Of a stretch of 39,344 bases of DNA, positions 8,070 to 16,034 are shown piece after piece. Positions within the stretch are counted from its first letter, which is position 1, and each line of letters starts with the position of its first letter. The translations under genes and the position numbers were made by a program. This DNA is from Mogibacterium sp. (GTDB taxonomy: Bacteria > Bacillota > Clostridia > Peptostreptococcales > Anaerovoracaceae), in NCBI GenBank assembly GCA_017433975.1, contig JAFRGD010000020.1, positions 1-39,344 on the forward strand, read 5' to 3'. The notes under the pieces are model-generated. The model worked only from the letters and a program-made list of their open reading frames with translations. It was not told the DNA's origin and made no database searches.

Positions 8070-10111
8070 TGGCTAACGAAACAAACGCTCCGGTCCTGAC
8101 CGCCGAAGAGCTGAGCGAGCAGCGGCAGATCCGCCGCGGCAAGCTGGAGGAGCTCCGCGCGGCCGGCCTCGACCCGTTTGTCGAGGAGACGTACGACGTC
8201 GACGCGCACAGCCGGGACATCAAGGACAACTACGACGAAATGGAAGGCCGGACCGTATCGGTCGCCGGCCGCATCCGCAGCAAGCGCATCATGGGCAAGG
8301 CGGCGTTCTTTGACCTGCAGGACAAACAGGGCCGCATCCAGTGCTACATCAAGCGGGACGACGTCGGCGTTGACGCTTACAAACTGTTCAAGACCTACGA
8401 CATCGGCGACATCGTCGGCATCAAGGGCATCGTCTTCAAGACGCAGACCGGCGAGATCTCCGTCCACGTGAACGAAATCAAACTGCTGACCAAGTCGCTG
8501 CAGGTGCTCCCGGACAAATGGAGCGGGCTGCAGGACGTCGATCTGCGGTACCGGCAGCGGTACGTGGACCTCATCGTCAACGAGGACGTCCGCGACACGT
8601 TCATTAAGCGCGCCAAGATCGTCAAGACGATCCGCGAGGTCCTCGAGAACGATTACGGCTTCCTCGAGGTTGAGACGCCGGTGCTCCAGACCGTCGCGGG
8701 CGGCGCGAACGCCCGTCCGTTCAACACGCACCACAACGCGCTCGACTTTGACCTCAAGCTCCGCATCTCCCTCGAGTTGCCGCTCAAGCGGCTGATCGTC
8801 GGCGGCCTCGACCGCGTGTACGAGCTCGGCAAGGTCTTCCGCAACGAAGGCATGGACCGCAACCACAGCCCGGAGTTCACCTCGATGGAGGCCTACATGG
8901 CGTACGGCAACCTCGAGAGCATGATGGAGCTGATGGAGCAGGTCGTGTATAAATGCGCGATGGCGGCCAACGGCACTCCAATCATTAGTTACGGTGGCAA
9001 GGAGTTCGACGTGACGCCGCCGTGGAACAAGATCGACATGACCGAGACGGTCATCAAGGTCACGGGCGTACCGTTCGACACGATCGAAACGGATGAGGAC
9101 GCGCGCGCTGCCGCGATCAACTACGGAATGGATCCGGACGAGGTCAGGAACTGGACCCGCGGCAAGATCATCGCGGAGATGTTTGAGGCGTATTGCGAAG
9201 ACGTTCCGGGTCTGATGGACGGACCGATCTTCCTGACCGGCCATCCGGTCGAGGTTTCTCCGCTGGCCAAGAAAGACCCGAAGGACCCGCGCATCACGCG
9301 CCGGTTCGAGGCATACATTAACGGATGGGAGCTCTCCAACGCGTTCTCCGAGCTGAACGATCCGATCGATCAGTACGAGCGCTTCGCGGAGCAGCAGCGC
9401 GAGCTCGACCTCGGCATCGACGACGAGGCACACCCGATGGACCTCGACTTCGTCAACGCGCTCGAGGTCGGCATGCCGCCGACGGGCGGCATCGGCATCG
9501 GCGTCGACCGCCTGGTCATGCTCCTCACGGACAGCCAGACCATCCGCGACGTGCAGCTCTTCCCGGTAATGAAACCGCTCGACGCGCCGAAGAAGGAAGA
9601 GAAGGAAGAAAAGCCGCAGGAGGCACCTGCCGAAGCAGCGGACGCGCCTGATTTTTCTATCTGTGCCTGTCCGACTTGTCCGAATGAAGCCTGGTGTGCC
9701 GCACAGAACTCCGAACCGACTCCGGAAGAGAAGATCGACTTCTCCAAGGTCAAGGTGGAACCGCTGTTTGAGGAGTTCGTGGACTTCGAGACGTTCTCAA
9801 AGAGCGACTTCCGCGCGGTCAAGATCAAGTCCTGCGAGGCCGTTCCAAAGAGCAACAAGCTTCTCAAGTTCGTCCTGAACGACGGCTCGGGCGAGGACCG
9901 CGTCATCCTTTCGGGCATCAAGGAATACTACGACCCAGAAGACCTCGTCGGCAAGACCGCGATTGCGATCACCAACCTGCCGCCGCGCAAGATGATGGGC
10001 ATCCCGTCCTGCGGCATGCTGATTTCGGCGGTCAACGAGTACGACGGCAAGCAGATGCTGAACCTCCTGATCGTCGACGACAACATCCCGGCCGGTGCAA
10101 AGCTGTATTAA
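8069..10111 (+). CDS. lysS: Lysyl-tRNA synthetase (class II) with Cys-rich linker and C-terminal MetRS-type tRNA-binding domain
   Basis: Charges tRNA-Lys with lysine. Residues 1-500 form a normal class II LysRS: an OB-fold anticodon domain (VAGRIRSKRIMGKAAFFDLQ), motif 2 around FRNEGMDRNHSPEFT, and motif 3 in GGIGIGVDRLVMLLT. The protein is 680 residues, about 180 longer than usual. After VMKPL comes a Lys/Glu/Pro/Ala linker (about 503-527), then C532-x-C534-x2-C537-x5-C543, then a domain (about 560-680) closely resembling the C-terminal tRNA-binding OB fold of methionyl-tRNA synthetase (VILSGIKEYYDPEDLVGK, LPPRKMMGI, GMLIS). The Cys-rich piece uses T-ending codons unlike its surroundings. 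The domain assignment is by recognition; metal binding by the cysteines is inference. Confidence 0.95.
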   Translation: MANETNAPVLTAEELSEQRQIRRGKLEELRAAGLDPFVEETYDVDAHSRDIKDNYDEMEGRTVSVAGRIRSKRIMGKAAFFDLQDKQGRIQCYIKRDDVGVDAYKLFKTYDIGDIVGIKGIVFKTQTGEISVHVNEIKLLTKSLQVLPDKWSGLQDVDLRYRQRYVDLIVNEDVRDTFIKRAKIVKTIREVLENDYGFLEVETPVLQTVAGGANARPFNTHHNALDFDLKLRISLELPLKRLIVGGLDRVYELGKVFRNEGMDRNHSPEFTSMEAYMAYGNLESMMELMEQVVYKCAMAANGTPIISYGGKEFDVTPPWNKIDMTETVIKVTGVPFDTIETDEDARAAAINYGMDPDEVRNWTRGKIIAEMFEAYCEDVPGLMDGPIFLTGHPVEVSPLAKKDPKDPRITRRFEAYINGWELSNAFSELNDPIDQYERFAEQQRELDLGIDDEAHPMDLDFVNALEVGMPPTGGIGIGVDRLVMLLTDSQTIRDVQLFPVMKPLDAPKKEEKEEKPQEAPAEAADAPDFSICACPTCPNEAWCAAQNSEPTPEEKIDFSKVKVEPLFEEFVDFETFSKSDFRAVKIKSCEAVPKSNKLLKFVLNDGSGEDRVILSGIKEYYDPEDLVGKTAIAITNLPPRKMMGIPSCGMLISAVNEYDGKQMLNLLIVDDNIPAGAKLY

Positions 10112-10151
10112 GCGGCGCAGCGCGGACAGAAAAAAAAACAATTATGAAATG

Positions 10152-10183
10152 AAAAGAGACTGCGGAAATGCAGTCTCTTTTTT
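10152..10183. terminator. Bidirectional terminator between lysS and the AGCS symporter gene
   Basis: A 12-bp stem (AAAAGAGACTGC at 10152-10163 with its complement at 10170-10181), a 6-nt loop, T-rich on the plus side and A-rich on the left, so it can serve both convergent genes. Confidence 0.9.
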
Positions 10184-10203
10184 ATTATTTATGAGGAAAC
10201 GCG

Positions 10204-11601
10204 TTATTTGTCCGTTTTACTGAAATGGTCTACGGTGACTTTGATGACGACCGGACTCAGCAGGAGCACACCGATCAGGTTCGGGATCGCCATGAGTCCG
10301 TTCAGCGTGTCGGAGATGTCCCAGACGAGTTTCAGGTCAGCGATGGCGCCGAGCACGACGACGATGACAAACAGGACCTGATACGGCTTGACGGCCTTGC
10401 TTCCGAACAGGTACTCGATGCATCTTGTTCCATAGAGGGACCAGCCGAGAATGGTGGACGTCGCGAAGAGCAGCAGCCCGACGGCCAGCAGGGTTGAGCC
10501 CATTTTGTCTCCGAAGACTGTGGAGAAGCCCATGATCGTGGTCTGCGCGCCTGCCATGGCGGAGTTACCGTAGTCAGCGACGCCTGAGCAGAGGACAACC
10601 AGGGAGGTCAGCGTACAGATGACGATGGTGTCCATGAAGACTTCAAAAATCCCGTACAGCCCCTGCTTGACCGGGTCCGACTCAGAAGTCGACGCGTGAA
10701 CCATCGGTGCGGAACCGAGGCCGGCCTCGTTGGAGAAGACGCCTCTGGAAACGCCGCGCTTCATGGCGTTCGCAATCGTGAAGCCCGCGATGCCGCCCGC
10801 TGCCGCAGACGGATTGAACGCTCCTTGGAAGATCTGAACGATCACATGCGGGAGTTGTCCGATATGCGCGATCACGACAATAAGAGAGCAAATGATATAG
10901 ATGATTGCCATGAAAGGCACGAGCTTTTCGGTTACCGCGCCGATTCTCTTGAGACCGCCGAGGAGTACGAGCGCGACAAAGGCCGCGATGACGATGCCGG
11001 TGATCAGGGAGATGGTACCGGCCCGGTCTGCGGCGCCGGCGTCAAAGGACTGGGCGACCAGATTCACGGAACCGGCAATGGAGTTGATCTGAGATATGTT
11101 ACCGATGCCAAAGGCCGCGATGGCGCCGAGCACTGCGAAGAGCGTGCCGAGCCATTTGAATTTGCTGCCGAGGCCGTTCTTGATGTAGTACATCGGGCCG
11201 CCGGTCCATTCCCCTTGGCTGTTGCGTTCACGATAGCGGACCGACAGGACGACCTCTGCATACTTTGTACACATGCCGACGAGCGCGGAGATCCACATCC
11301 AGAACACCGCACCCGGACCGCCGAGTACGATCGCGCCCGTGACACCGGCGATGTTACCGGTTCCAACCGTAGCGGCGAGCGCAGTGCTTACCGCCTGGAA
11401 CGGCGTGAGCTCGCCTTCACCGGCAGCCGCCTTGTGAAACACCTTTCCGAGGGTGTTTTTCATGGCATAGCCGAAATGCCGGAACTGTACAAAGTTTGTC
11501 CTGACCGTGAGGTAGATTCCCGTGCCCACGAGCAACAGGAGCATGACGGGACCCCATACGATACCGTTCAGGGTGTCATTCATGGCGATAATTTGATTCA
11601 T
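10204..11601 (-). CDS. Sodium/alanine (glycine) symporter, AGCS family
   Basis: Integral membrane transporter that couples uptake of alanine, glycine or a related small amino acid to Na+ or H+. The 465 residues match the AGCS family. Recognisable segments include GPVMLLLLVGTGIYLTVRT near the N-terminus, the signature FQAVSTALAATVGTGNIAGV, and GVFSNEAGLGSAPMVHA in the middle; roughly ten hydrophobic helices are visible. A GAGGAC ribosome site sits seven bases before the ATG, and a good minus-strand promoter lies about 90 bp upstream. Substrate preference within the family cannot be told from sequence. Confidence 0.94.
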   Translation of the reverse strand: MNQIIAMNDTLNGIVWGPVMLLLLVGTGIYLTVRTNFVQFRHFGYAMKNTLGKVFHKAAAGEGELTPFQAVSTALAATVGTGNIAGVTGAIVLGGPGAVFWMWISALVGMCTKYAEVVLSVRYRERNSQGEWTGGPMYYIKNGLGSKFKWLGTLFAVLGAIAAFGIGNISQINSIAGSVNLVAQSFDAGAADRAGTISLITGIVIAAFVALVLLGGLKRIGAVTEKLVPFMAIIYIICSLIVVIAHIGQLPHVIVQIFQGAFNPSAAAGGIAGFTIANAMKRGVSRGVFSNEAGLGSAPMVHASTSESDPVKQGLYGIFEVFMDTIVICTLTSLVVLCSGVADYGNSAMAGAQTTIMGFSTVFGDKMGSTLLAVGLLLFATSTILGWSLYGTRCIEYLFGSKAVKPYQVLFVIVVVLGAIADLKLVWDISDTLNGLMAIPNLIGVLLLSPVVIKVTVDHFSKTDK

Positions 11602-11686
11602 TCTTGTCCTCTTTCCCTTTTTCGTTGCCGTCGCGAGAGCCGGATCACAGACCTTCGCCGGCGAATGTACTAAAAATAATACATCG

Positions 11687-11715
11687 ATAATACACTATAT
11701 TGGGAAAAAGCACAA
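11687..11715 (-). promoter_or_regulatory. Sigma-A promoter of the AGCS symporter gene
   Basis: On the minus strand: TTGTGC (11710-11715), 17-bp spacer, TATTAT (11687-11692). The leader is about 80 nt. The whole 11673-11750 gap is strongly A/T-rich compared with the rest of the window. Confidence 0.65.
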
Positions 11716-11751
11716 TAGATTTTTAAAAATTTAAAAAATAACACAAATTAT

Positions 11752-12486
11752 CTATTCGTCAAGCAACTTGCCGATGAAATACGGCAGCTGCTTTTGCCAC
11801 CACGGCCAGTCGTGGTTGACATCGTAGCCCCAATAATCCGACCAGTGCGGGATGCCTTTGGACGAGAGGATTTCATCCATGATCCGCGCGTCGTGGATCA
11901 TGTCGTCCTCCCAGGCACCTTGTCCGACGCAGATGATAATGTTGCTCTTGCGGTACCAGTCCATCCATGGATGCGCCTGCGGCATGTTCGGCAGGAAGTC
12001 GATCGGCGAGTTGTCATAGACCAGATTGTCCATGTAATCGTGGAAGAAGAACCGCGCGTCGAAAAGCCCGCTCAGGCTGATTAGTGTGTCGAACAGGTCC
12101 GGACGGCGGAAGAAGGAGATGCCGGCGTGGACGCCGCCCATGCTGCAGCCCGTGACGATGCCGCGGTCGCCGCCGTGCAGATACTGCGGAGCCAGTTCGT
12201 CCGTCAGATAGTGGAACCAGCGCTCGTGAAGCACGATTCTGTCGCGCGGATTGCCGCCTTCGTTTGACCAGGTCTCCTCGTCGATTGCGTCTACGGCGAC
12301 CACCATGAGCCGGCCGGCTTCGATCCACGGCCTGATGGAATCGATCATGCCGAAATTCTTAAAGTCCCAGTAATGGCCGTTCTGCGGGGGGAAGGCGAAG
12401 CAGACCTTGCCGCCGTCGCCGAAAACCGCGTGCTCCATGTCCCTATTGAGGATCCAGCTGTATTGCTTAATATATCTTTCGTTCAC
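11752..12486 (-). CDS. Alpha/beta-hydrolase-fold esterase (PF00756-like)
   Basis: Predicted cytoplasmic serine hydrolase of 244 residues; no signal peptide is visible. The nucleophile elbow is G-C-S115-M-G-G, followed by a helix rich in small residues, and the probable catalytic His is in YDVNHDWPWW near residue 225. The fold matches the putative-esterase (antigen 85 / S-formylglutathione hydrolase) group. The GTG at 12486 is chosen because GCGGAG lies eight bases upstream; a GTG at 12495 overlapping the upstream stop is the alternative. It follows the ATP-grasp gene by 5 bp, so the two form an operon. The substrate is unknown: an ester or amide made by the partner is one possibility, acyl transfer another. 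Confidence 0.82.
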   Translation of the reverse strand: MNERYIKQYSWILNRDMEHAVFGDGGKVCFAFPPQNGHYWDFKNFGMIDSIRPWIEAGRLMVVAVDAIDEETWSNEGGNPRDRIVLHERWFHYLTDELAPQYLHGGDRGIVTGCSMGGVHAGISFFRRPDLFDTLISLSGLFDARFFFHDYMDNLVYDNSPIDFLPNMPQAHPWMDWYRKSNIIICVGQGAWEDDMIHDARIMDEILSSKGIPHWSDYWGYDVNHDWPWWQKQLPYFIGKLLDE

Positions 12487-12491
12487 TTTTG

Positions 12492-13688
12492 TCACTCCGC
12501 CCGCTTCTGCACAAATTCGATAAACTCCTGAACGTCCTCCATCGCAGGGACCTTGGCGGTGTACATCTGCGATCCCATGGCCGCGGAAAGGACCTCCGGC
12601 ATGCGCTCGCACATGACGATGCGGTTCCCGTAACGCGCGAGGATTTCCTCGTGGGTGTGGGCGTAGTGGTGGCTGTCCTTGCGCGCCGCGTATACGCAGT
12701 ACTGATGATTTCCGCTGTCCGGGAGGAGGCGTTTGTCGGACGTAACCATGTCCGCATAAATCTGGTAGACGTCCGTGGAGTGCGCGTAGTCCATCATATC
12801 CGGCGTATAGCCGCCCGCCGGCCGCATATTGACCTCAAGTCCGACGAAGTCGCCAACCTCTCCGAGGTTCGGTCTGGCCTGCGTCAGGCAGAAAAATTCA
12901 AAGTGGACGAAGCGCCGGCGCACCTGGAAGCCCTTCAGCGCTTTGCGGCCGAGGTCCCGGAGGGCAGGCGGCACCTCCGCGGTGACGTAATACGCGAGTT
13001 CCAGGTCCTTGTTCACCAGGTCGGCGATCGACGGCGGGAACCAGTTGGACGATTCGAAAAGTGGGTCTCCGTTGGAGTCGCAGATCGCGTCGTAGGAGTA
13101 GATATTACCGAAGACGAACTCCTCCATCACATAAGGAACCGCCGGCCGGTTTGCGTAAAAACGCTCCAGATCGGCGTCGTTCTCCAGCTTCCACGTATCC
13201 GACGCGCCGACGCCGACGTCCGGCTTGACGATGACAGGGTAGCCGCCGATCTCCTTAAGAAACGCGCGGGCTGCCTCGATATCCGTGACCTTGTGGTTGC
13301 GCGCGGTCGGAATCCCCGCGGCGCGGTAGACCGGCTTCATGGCGGATTTATGCTTCCAGAGCGCGAGCTCCTCCGGCTGCACGCCGGTCTGAATGTTAAA
13401 GTCTTTGCGCAGGTTCGCGTCCTGCTCCAGCCAGTATTCGTTGTTGGATTCGAGCCATTCGATGCGGCCGTATTTGAAGGCGAAAAACGCCACCGCGCGA
13501 TAGACCTGGTCGTAGTTCTCAAGAGAATCGACCTTGTAGTATTCGGTCAGCGACCCCTTGAGCGCAGGCTCCAGGGCATCGTAAGGGCAGTCGCCGACGC
13601 CGAGCACGTTGACGCCGTTGTTCCGGAGCCGGTAGCAGAACTGCCAGTAAGTGTGCGGAAAATTCGGTGAAATAAATACAAAATTCAT
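12492..13688 (-). CDS. ATP-grasp ligase of unknown substrate
   Basis: About 398 residues with a biotin-carboxylase-like ATP-grasp fold: an N-terminal pre-ATP-grasp Rossmann-like part (MNFVFISPNFPHTYWQF), the ATP-binding segment GGYPVIVKPDVGVGASDT, then YVMEEFVFG and GLEVNMRPAGG containing the Mg2+/ATP-ligating acidic and Asn residues. Such enzymes form an acyl phosphate and couple it to an amine, thiol or other nucleophile. The start at 13688 (second ATG) is preferred because AAAGGA is nine bases upstream; the first ATG directly abuts it. No purine, pyrimidine, D-Ala or biotin genes are adjacent, so the substrate is open. It is first gene of a two-gene operon with an esterase. Confidence 0.85.
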   Translation of the reverse strand: MNFVFISPNFPHTYWQFCYRLRNNGVNVLGVGDCPYDALEPALKGSLTEYYKVDSLENYDQVYRAVAFFAFKYGRIEWLESNNEYWLEQDANLRKDFNIQTGVQPEELALWKHKSAMKPVYRAAGIPTARNHKVTDIEAARAFLKEIGGYPVIVKPDVGVGASDTWKLENDADLERFYANRPAVPYVMEEFVFGNIYSYDAICDSNGDPLFESSNWFPPSIADLVNKDLELAYYVTAEVPPALRDLGRKALKGFQVRRRFVHFEFFCLTQARPNLGEVGDFVGLEVNMRPAGGYTPDMMDYAHSTDVYQIYADMVTSDKRLLPDSGNHQYCVYAARKDSHHYAHTHEEILARYGNRIVMCERMPEVLSAAMGSQMYTAKVPAMEDVQEFIEFVQKRAE

Positions 13689-13722
13689 GATGTCCATTCC
13701 TTTTTTCGTGATATTTGCAATA

Positions 13723-13752
13723 AGTATACCACGGCGGAGGAGATTCTGCTAA
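13723..13752 (-). promoter_or_regulatory. Promoter of the ATP-grasp/esterase operon
   Basis: On the minus strand: TTAGCA (13747-13752), 18-bp spacer, TATACT (13723-13728). The leader is short, about 30 nt. Confidence 0.5.
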
Positions 13753-13860
13753 TAAAACAGCTTCCGCGGGCCGGAAAAAAAGAGTGCGTTTCGCAGCGCG
13801 ATTGTGTTACACTTGAGAAAACCGGGGTGTAGGATTCCTGCGGCTTTCAGGAGGGGGAAT

Positions 13861-14715
13861 ATGAGATACTATACGATTATGATCGACGGTGAGGAAAAGG
13901 TCGCCGTGAGCGCGAACGGAACGGAGCTCTTCCTGATTCCGGACGTACAGGATATGAACGCGCTGATCATCAGCGGCCAGCGCGTCACGAGCGTGGACGG
14001 GCTCCCGCCGGTCGAAGGGGACTATCGGGTGCTCTCGCCGATCCCGCGGCCGCGCCAGGACGTGATCTGCCTCGGGGTCAATTACGCTTCGCACGGGAAG
14101 GAAATGTGGGACGCCGGCAAGCGCGACGTGGCGCTCAATCACCCGAATCCGATCTTTTTCGCGAAGCGCGTGAACCGCGCGAACGATCCGGACGGGATCA
14201 TCCCGATTTACCCGGACCTGGACCCGAACATCGACTACGAGGTCGAGCTCGGCGTCGTCCTCGGACGGGACGCAAAGAATGTACGCGAGGAGGACGTGGC
14301 GGACTACGTCTTTGGATACACGATCGTGAACGATATCAGCGCCCGGATCACCCAGAGCAAACATACGCAGTGGTACTTCGGGAAGAGCTTTGACGGGTAC
14401 ACGCCGATCGGTCCCTGCATCGTTTCAGCGGGTGAATTCGCGTTCCCGCCGGTGCAGCGGCTGGCCTGCAGGGTTAATGGCGAGGTGCGGCAGGACTCCT
14501 GCACGGATAGGATGATTACGGGCATCGCGGAAATCGTCGCGCTGCTCTCCCGCGGCATGACGTTGCTCGCCGGGACCATCATCGCGACCGGCACGCCGGA
14601 CGGGGTCGCCGCCGCCATGAAGCCGCCGCGGTTCCTCCAGGACGGCGACGTGGTCGAGTGCGAGATCGAAGGCATCGGCGTGCTCCGGAACGTGATGAAG
14701 ACCGAAGCGCGTTAG
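13861..14715 (+). CDS. Fumarylacetoacetate hydrolase (FAH) family protein
   Basis: Metal-dependent C-C hydrolase, decarboxylase or tautomerase family. The 284 residues show the FAH core: VICLGVNYASHGKEM, then IDYEVELGVVLGRDAKN (acidic metal ligands), VFGYTIVNDISAR, FGKSFDGYTPIGPCIV, and near the C-terminus GTIIATGTPDGVAAA. An N-terminal domain of about 60 residues precedes the core, as in 2-hydroxyhepta-2,4-diene-1,7-dioate isomerase-type members. The start is set by GGAGGGGG a few bases before the ATG. No aromatic-degradation genes are adjacent; many orphan members act as oxaloacetate tautomerases or acylpyruvases, so function here is only family-level. Confidence 0.9.
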   Translation: MRYYTIMIDGEEKVAVSANGTELFLIPDVQDMNALIISGQRVTSVDGLPPVEGDYRVLSPIPRPRQDVICLGVNYASHGKEMWDAGKRDVALNHPNPIFFAKRVNRANDPDGIIPIYPDLDPNIDYEVELGVVLGRDAKNVREEDVADYVFGYTIVNDISARITQSKHTQWYFGKSFDGYTPIGPCIVSAGEFAFPPVQRLACRVNGEVRQDSCTDRMITGIAEIVALLSRGMTLLAGTIIATGTPDGVAAAMKPPRFLQDGDVVECEIEGIGVLRNVMKTEAR

Positions 14716-14747
14716 TGTGGAAGAACGCAGAATAACATAGAATAAAG

Positions 14748-14777
14748 AAAAGAGATTGCCGTCGGCAATCTCTTTTT
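14748..14777. terminator. Bidirectional terminator between the FAH-family gene and buk
   Basis: A 13-bp perfect stem (14748-14760 with 14764-14776), 3-nt loop, T-run on the right and A-run on the left; it serves both convergent genes. Confidence 0.9.
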
Positions 14778-14816
14778 ATTGTCTGGAAAAGGTCCGCGTG
14801 AAGCCCGTCCGATTTA

Positions 14817-15878
14817 TCAGACGATGTATTCCTTCGGCTGAGCCTCGCCCGTGAGGATGCGGAGGGCGTTCTCGGCGAGAGACTTCATCTCCTCTTCGCC
14901 CGGGAAGACGAGGACCGGGGCGATCTTTCCGATGTACCCCTTGATATCCTCGACGACCTGTTCATCATAGGCGATGCCGCCGGTGATGTAGATTGCGTCG
15001 ACGTCGAATTTGAGCGCCGCGGCGAGGCCGCCGGCGACGACGCTGTGCTGGTAGATGAACGCGTCGTAGATCCGCTTGACCTCCGGTTCGTTTCCGGAGC
15101 GGGCTCTTTCGCAGATGTCCTTGAAGTCCGTCGTGCCAAGGTAGGAGAAGACGCCGCCCCGCCGGCCGATGGCGCGGGTCGCAGCTCTTTTATTGTCAAA
15201 GTTGTCGAATGCCCAGTCAATCACGTGAGAGTACTGAACCATCGAGCCGGCGCGGTCCATGGACATGCCGCTCGCGGTTTCGATGCAGCGGCCCTTGCGG
15301 TGGGCGACCTGGGAACAACCGCCGCCGATGTGGATCCCGACGAGATTGACCTCTTCGTATTTCTTGCCGAGTTGGGCCGCGACCTTGCGGGCGACGGCTT
15401 TGTGGTTCAGCGCGTGGAAGCCGCTCGTCTTTGGAACGCCGTTCATCCCGGAGATCCTCGCGACGTCGTCGAGCTCGTCCGTCGTGACCGGGTCGCAGAA
15501 GTAGCTCGGTACGCCGTATTGCTTGGTGATCGCGTCGGCGATCCGGATGCCGAGCACGTGCGGCGCGCTTCCGCACTTCAGCGGATCCGACGCCTGGTCG
15601 ACGACCGCTTCGTTGACGGTATAGGTTCCCGATTCGACCGGGGTCAGAGGGCCGGACCGCGTGCAGACGCAGTCAAAGTCGGTAAAGTTCCAGCCGGCCG
15701 CTTCGATTTCCGCGAAGACGACGTCGCGGCGCCATTCGAACTGCTCCGACGGGTTGTCGAACCGCTGCAGGTCTTCCTGCGTGTGCCGGATGGTCTTGAC
15801 GAAAACTTCCTTGTCGTCCTCATAGATTGCGACTTTGGAGGATGTGGAGCCGATATTCAGCGTTAGAATTTTATACAT
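14817..15878 (-). CDS. buk: Butyrate kinase
   Basis: Interconverts butyryl phosphate + ADP with butyrate + ATP, the energy-yielding last step of the Ptb-Buk butyrate route; some family members prefer branched acids. The 353 residues match the acetokinase-family enzyme: LTLNIGSTSSKVAIYED at the N-terminus, CTRSGPLTPVESGTY, SGFHALNHKAVAR, LVGIHIGGGCSQVAHRKGR, MSMDRAGSM and YITGGIAYDE. The start at 15878 has GAAGGAG eight bases upstream; six residues of upstream frame are excluded. The usual partner, phosphate butyryltransferase (ptb), is not in the window. It is transcribed alone, with its own predicted promoter. Confidence 0.93.
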   Translation of the reverse strand: MYKILTLNIGSTSSKVAIYEDDKEVFVKTIRHTQEDLQRFDNPSEQFEWRRDVVFAEIEAAGWNFTDFDCVCTRSGPLTPVESGTYTVNEAVVDQASDPLKCGSAPHVLGIRIADAITKQYGVPSYFCDPVTTDELDDVARISGMNGVPKTSGFHALNHKAVARKVAAQLGKKYEEVNLVGIHIGGGCSQVAHRKGRCIETASGMSMDRAGSMVQYSHVIDWAFDNFDNKRAATRAIGRRGGVFSYLGTTDFKDICERARSGNEPEVKRIYDAFIYQHSVVAGGLAAALKFDVDAIYITGGIAYDEQVVEDIKGYIGKIAPVLVFPGEEEMKSLAENALRILTGEAQPKEYIV

Positions 15879-15936
15879 TTGGTTTCTCCTTCTCAAATCC
15901 CGTTCTGGCCGCGCAGCAGCCGGTCCTTCTTCTCAC

Positions 15937-15966
15937 AGATTACCACACGGACCGCCGCCTTGTAAA
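15937..15966 (-). promoter_or_regulatory. Possible buk promoter
   Basis: On the minus strand: TTTACA (15961-15966), 18-bp spacer, TAATCT (15937-15942) preceded by TGG, an extended -10. The -10 itself is weak. Confidence 0.4.
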
Positions 15967-16034
15967 CCGCAACAGCAAGTTGCGTGCATTCCCGGGGGCC
16001 CCATGATAGAATACATCCATGAGGAGGTGTTCGC

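Noticed and set aside
7709..9433. 574-aa minus-strand frame opposite greA and lysS
   Set aside because: Antisense to two clear conserved genes; low-complexity Arg/Asp/Val composition typical of high-GC shadows.
12495..12612. N-terminal extension of the esterase
   Set aside because: It lies wholly within the ATP-grasp gene and has no start signal.
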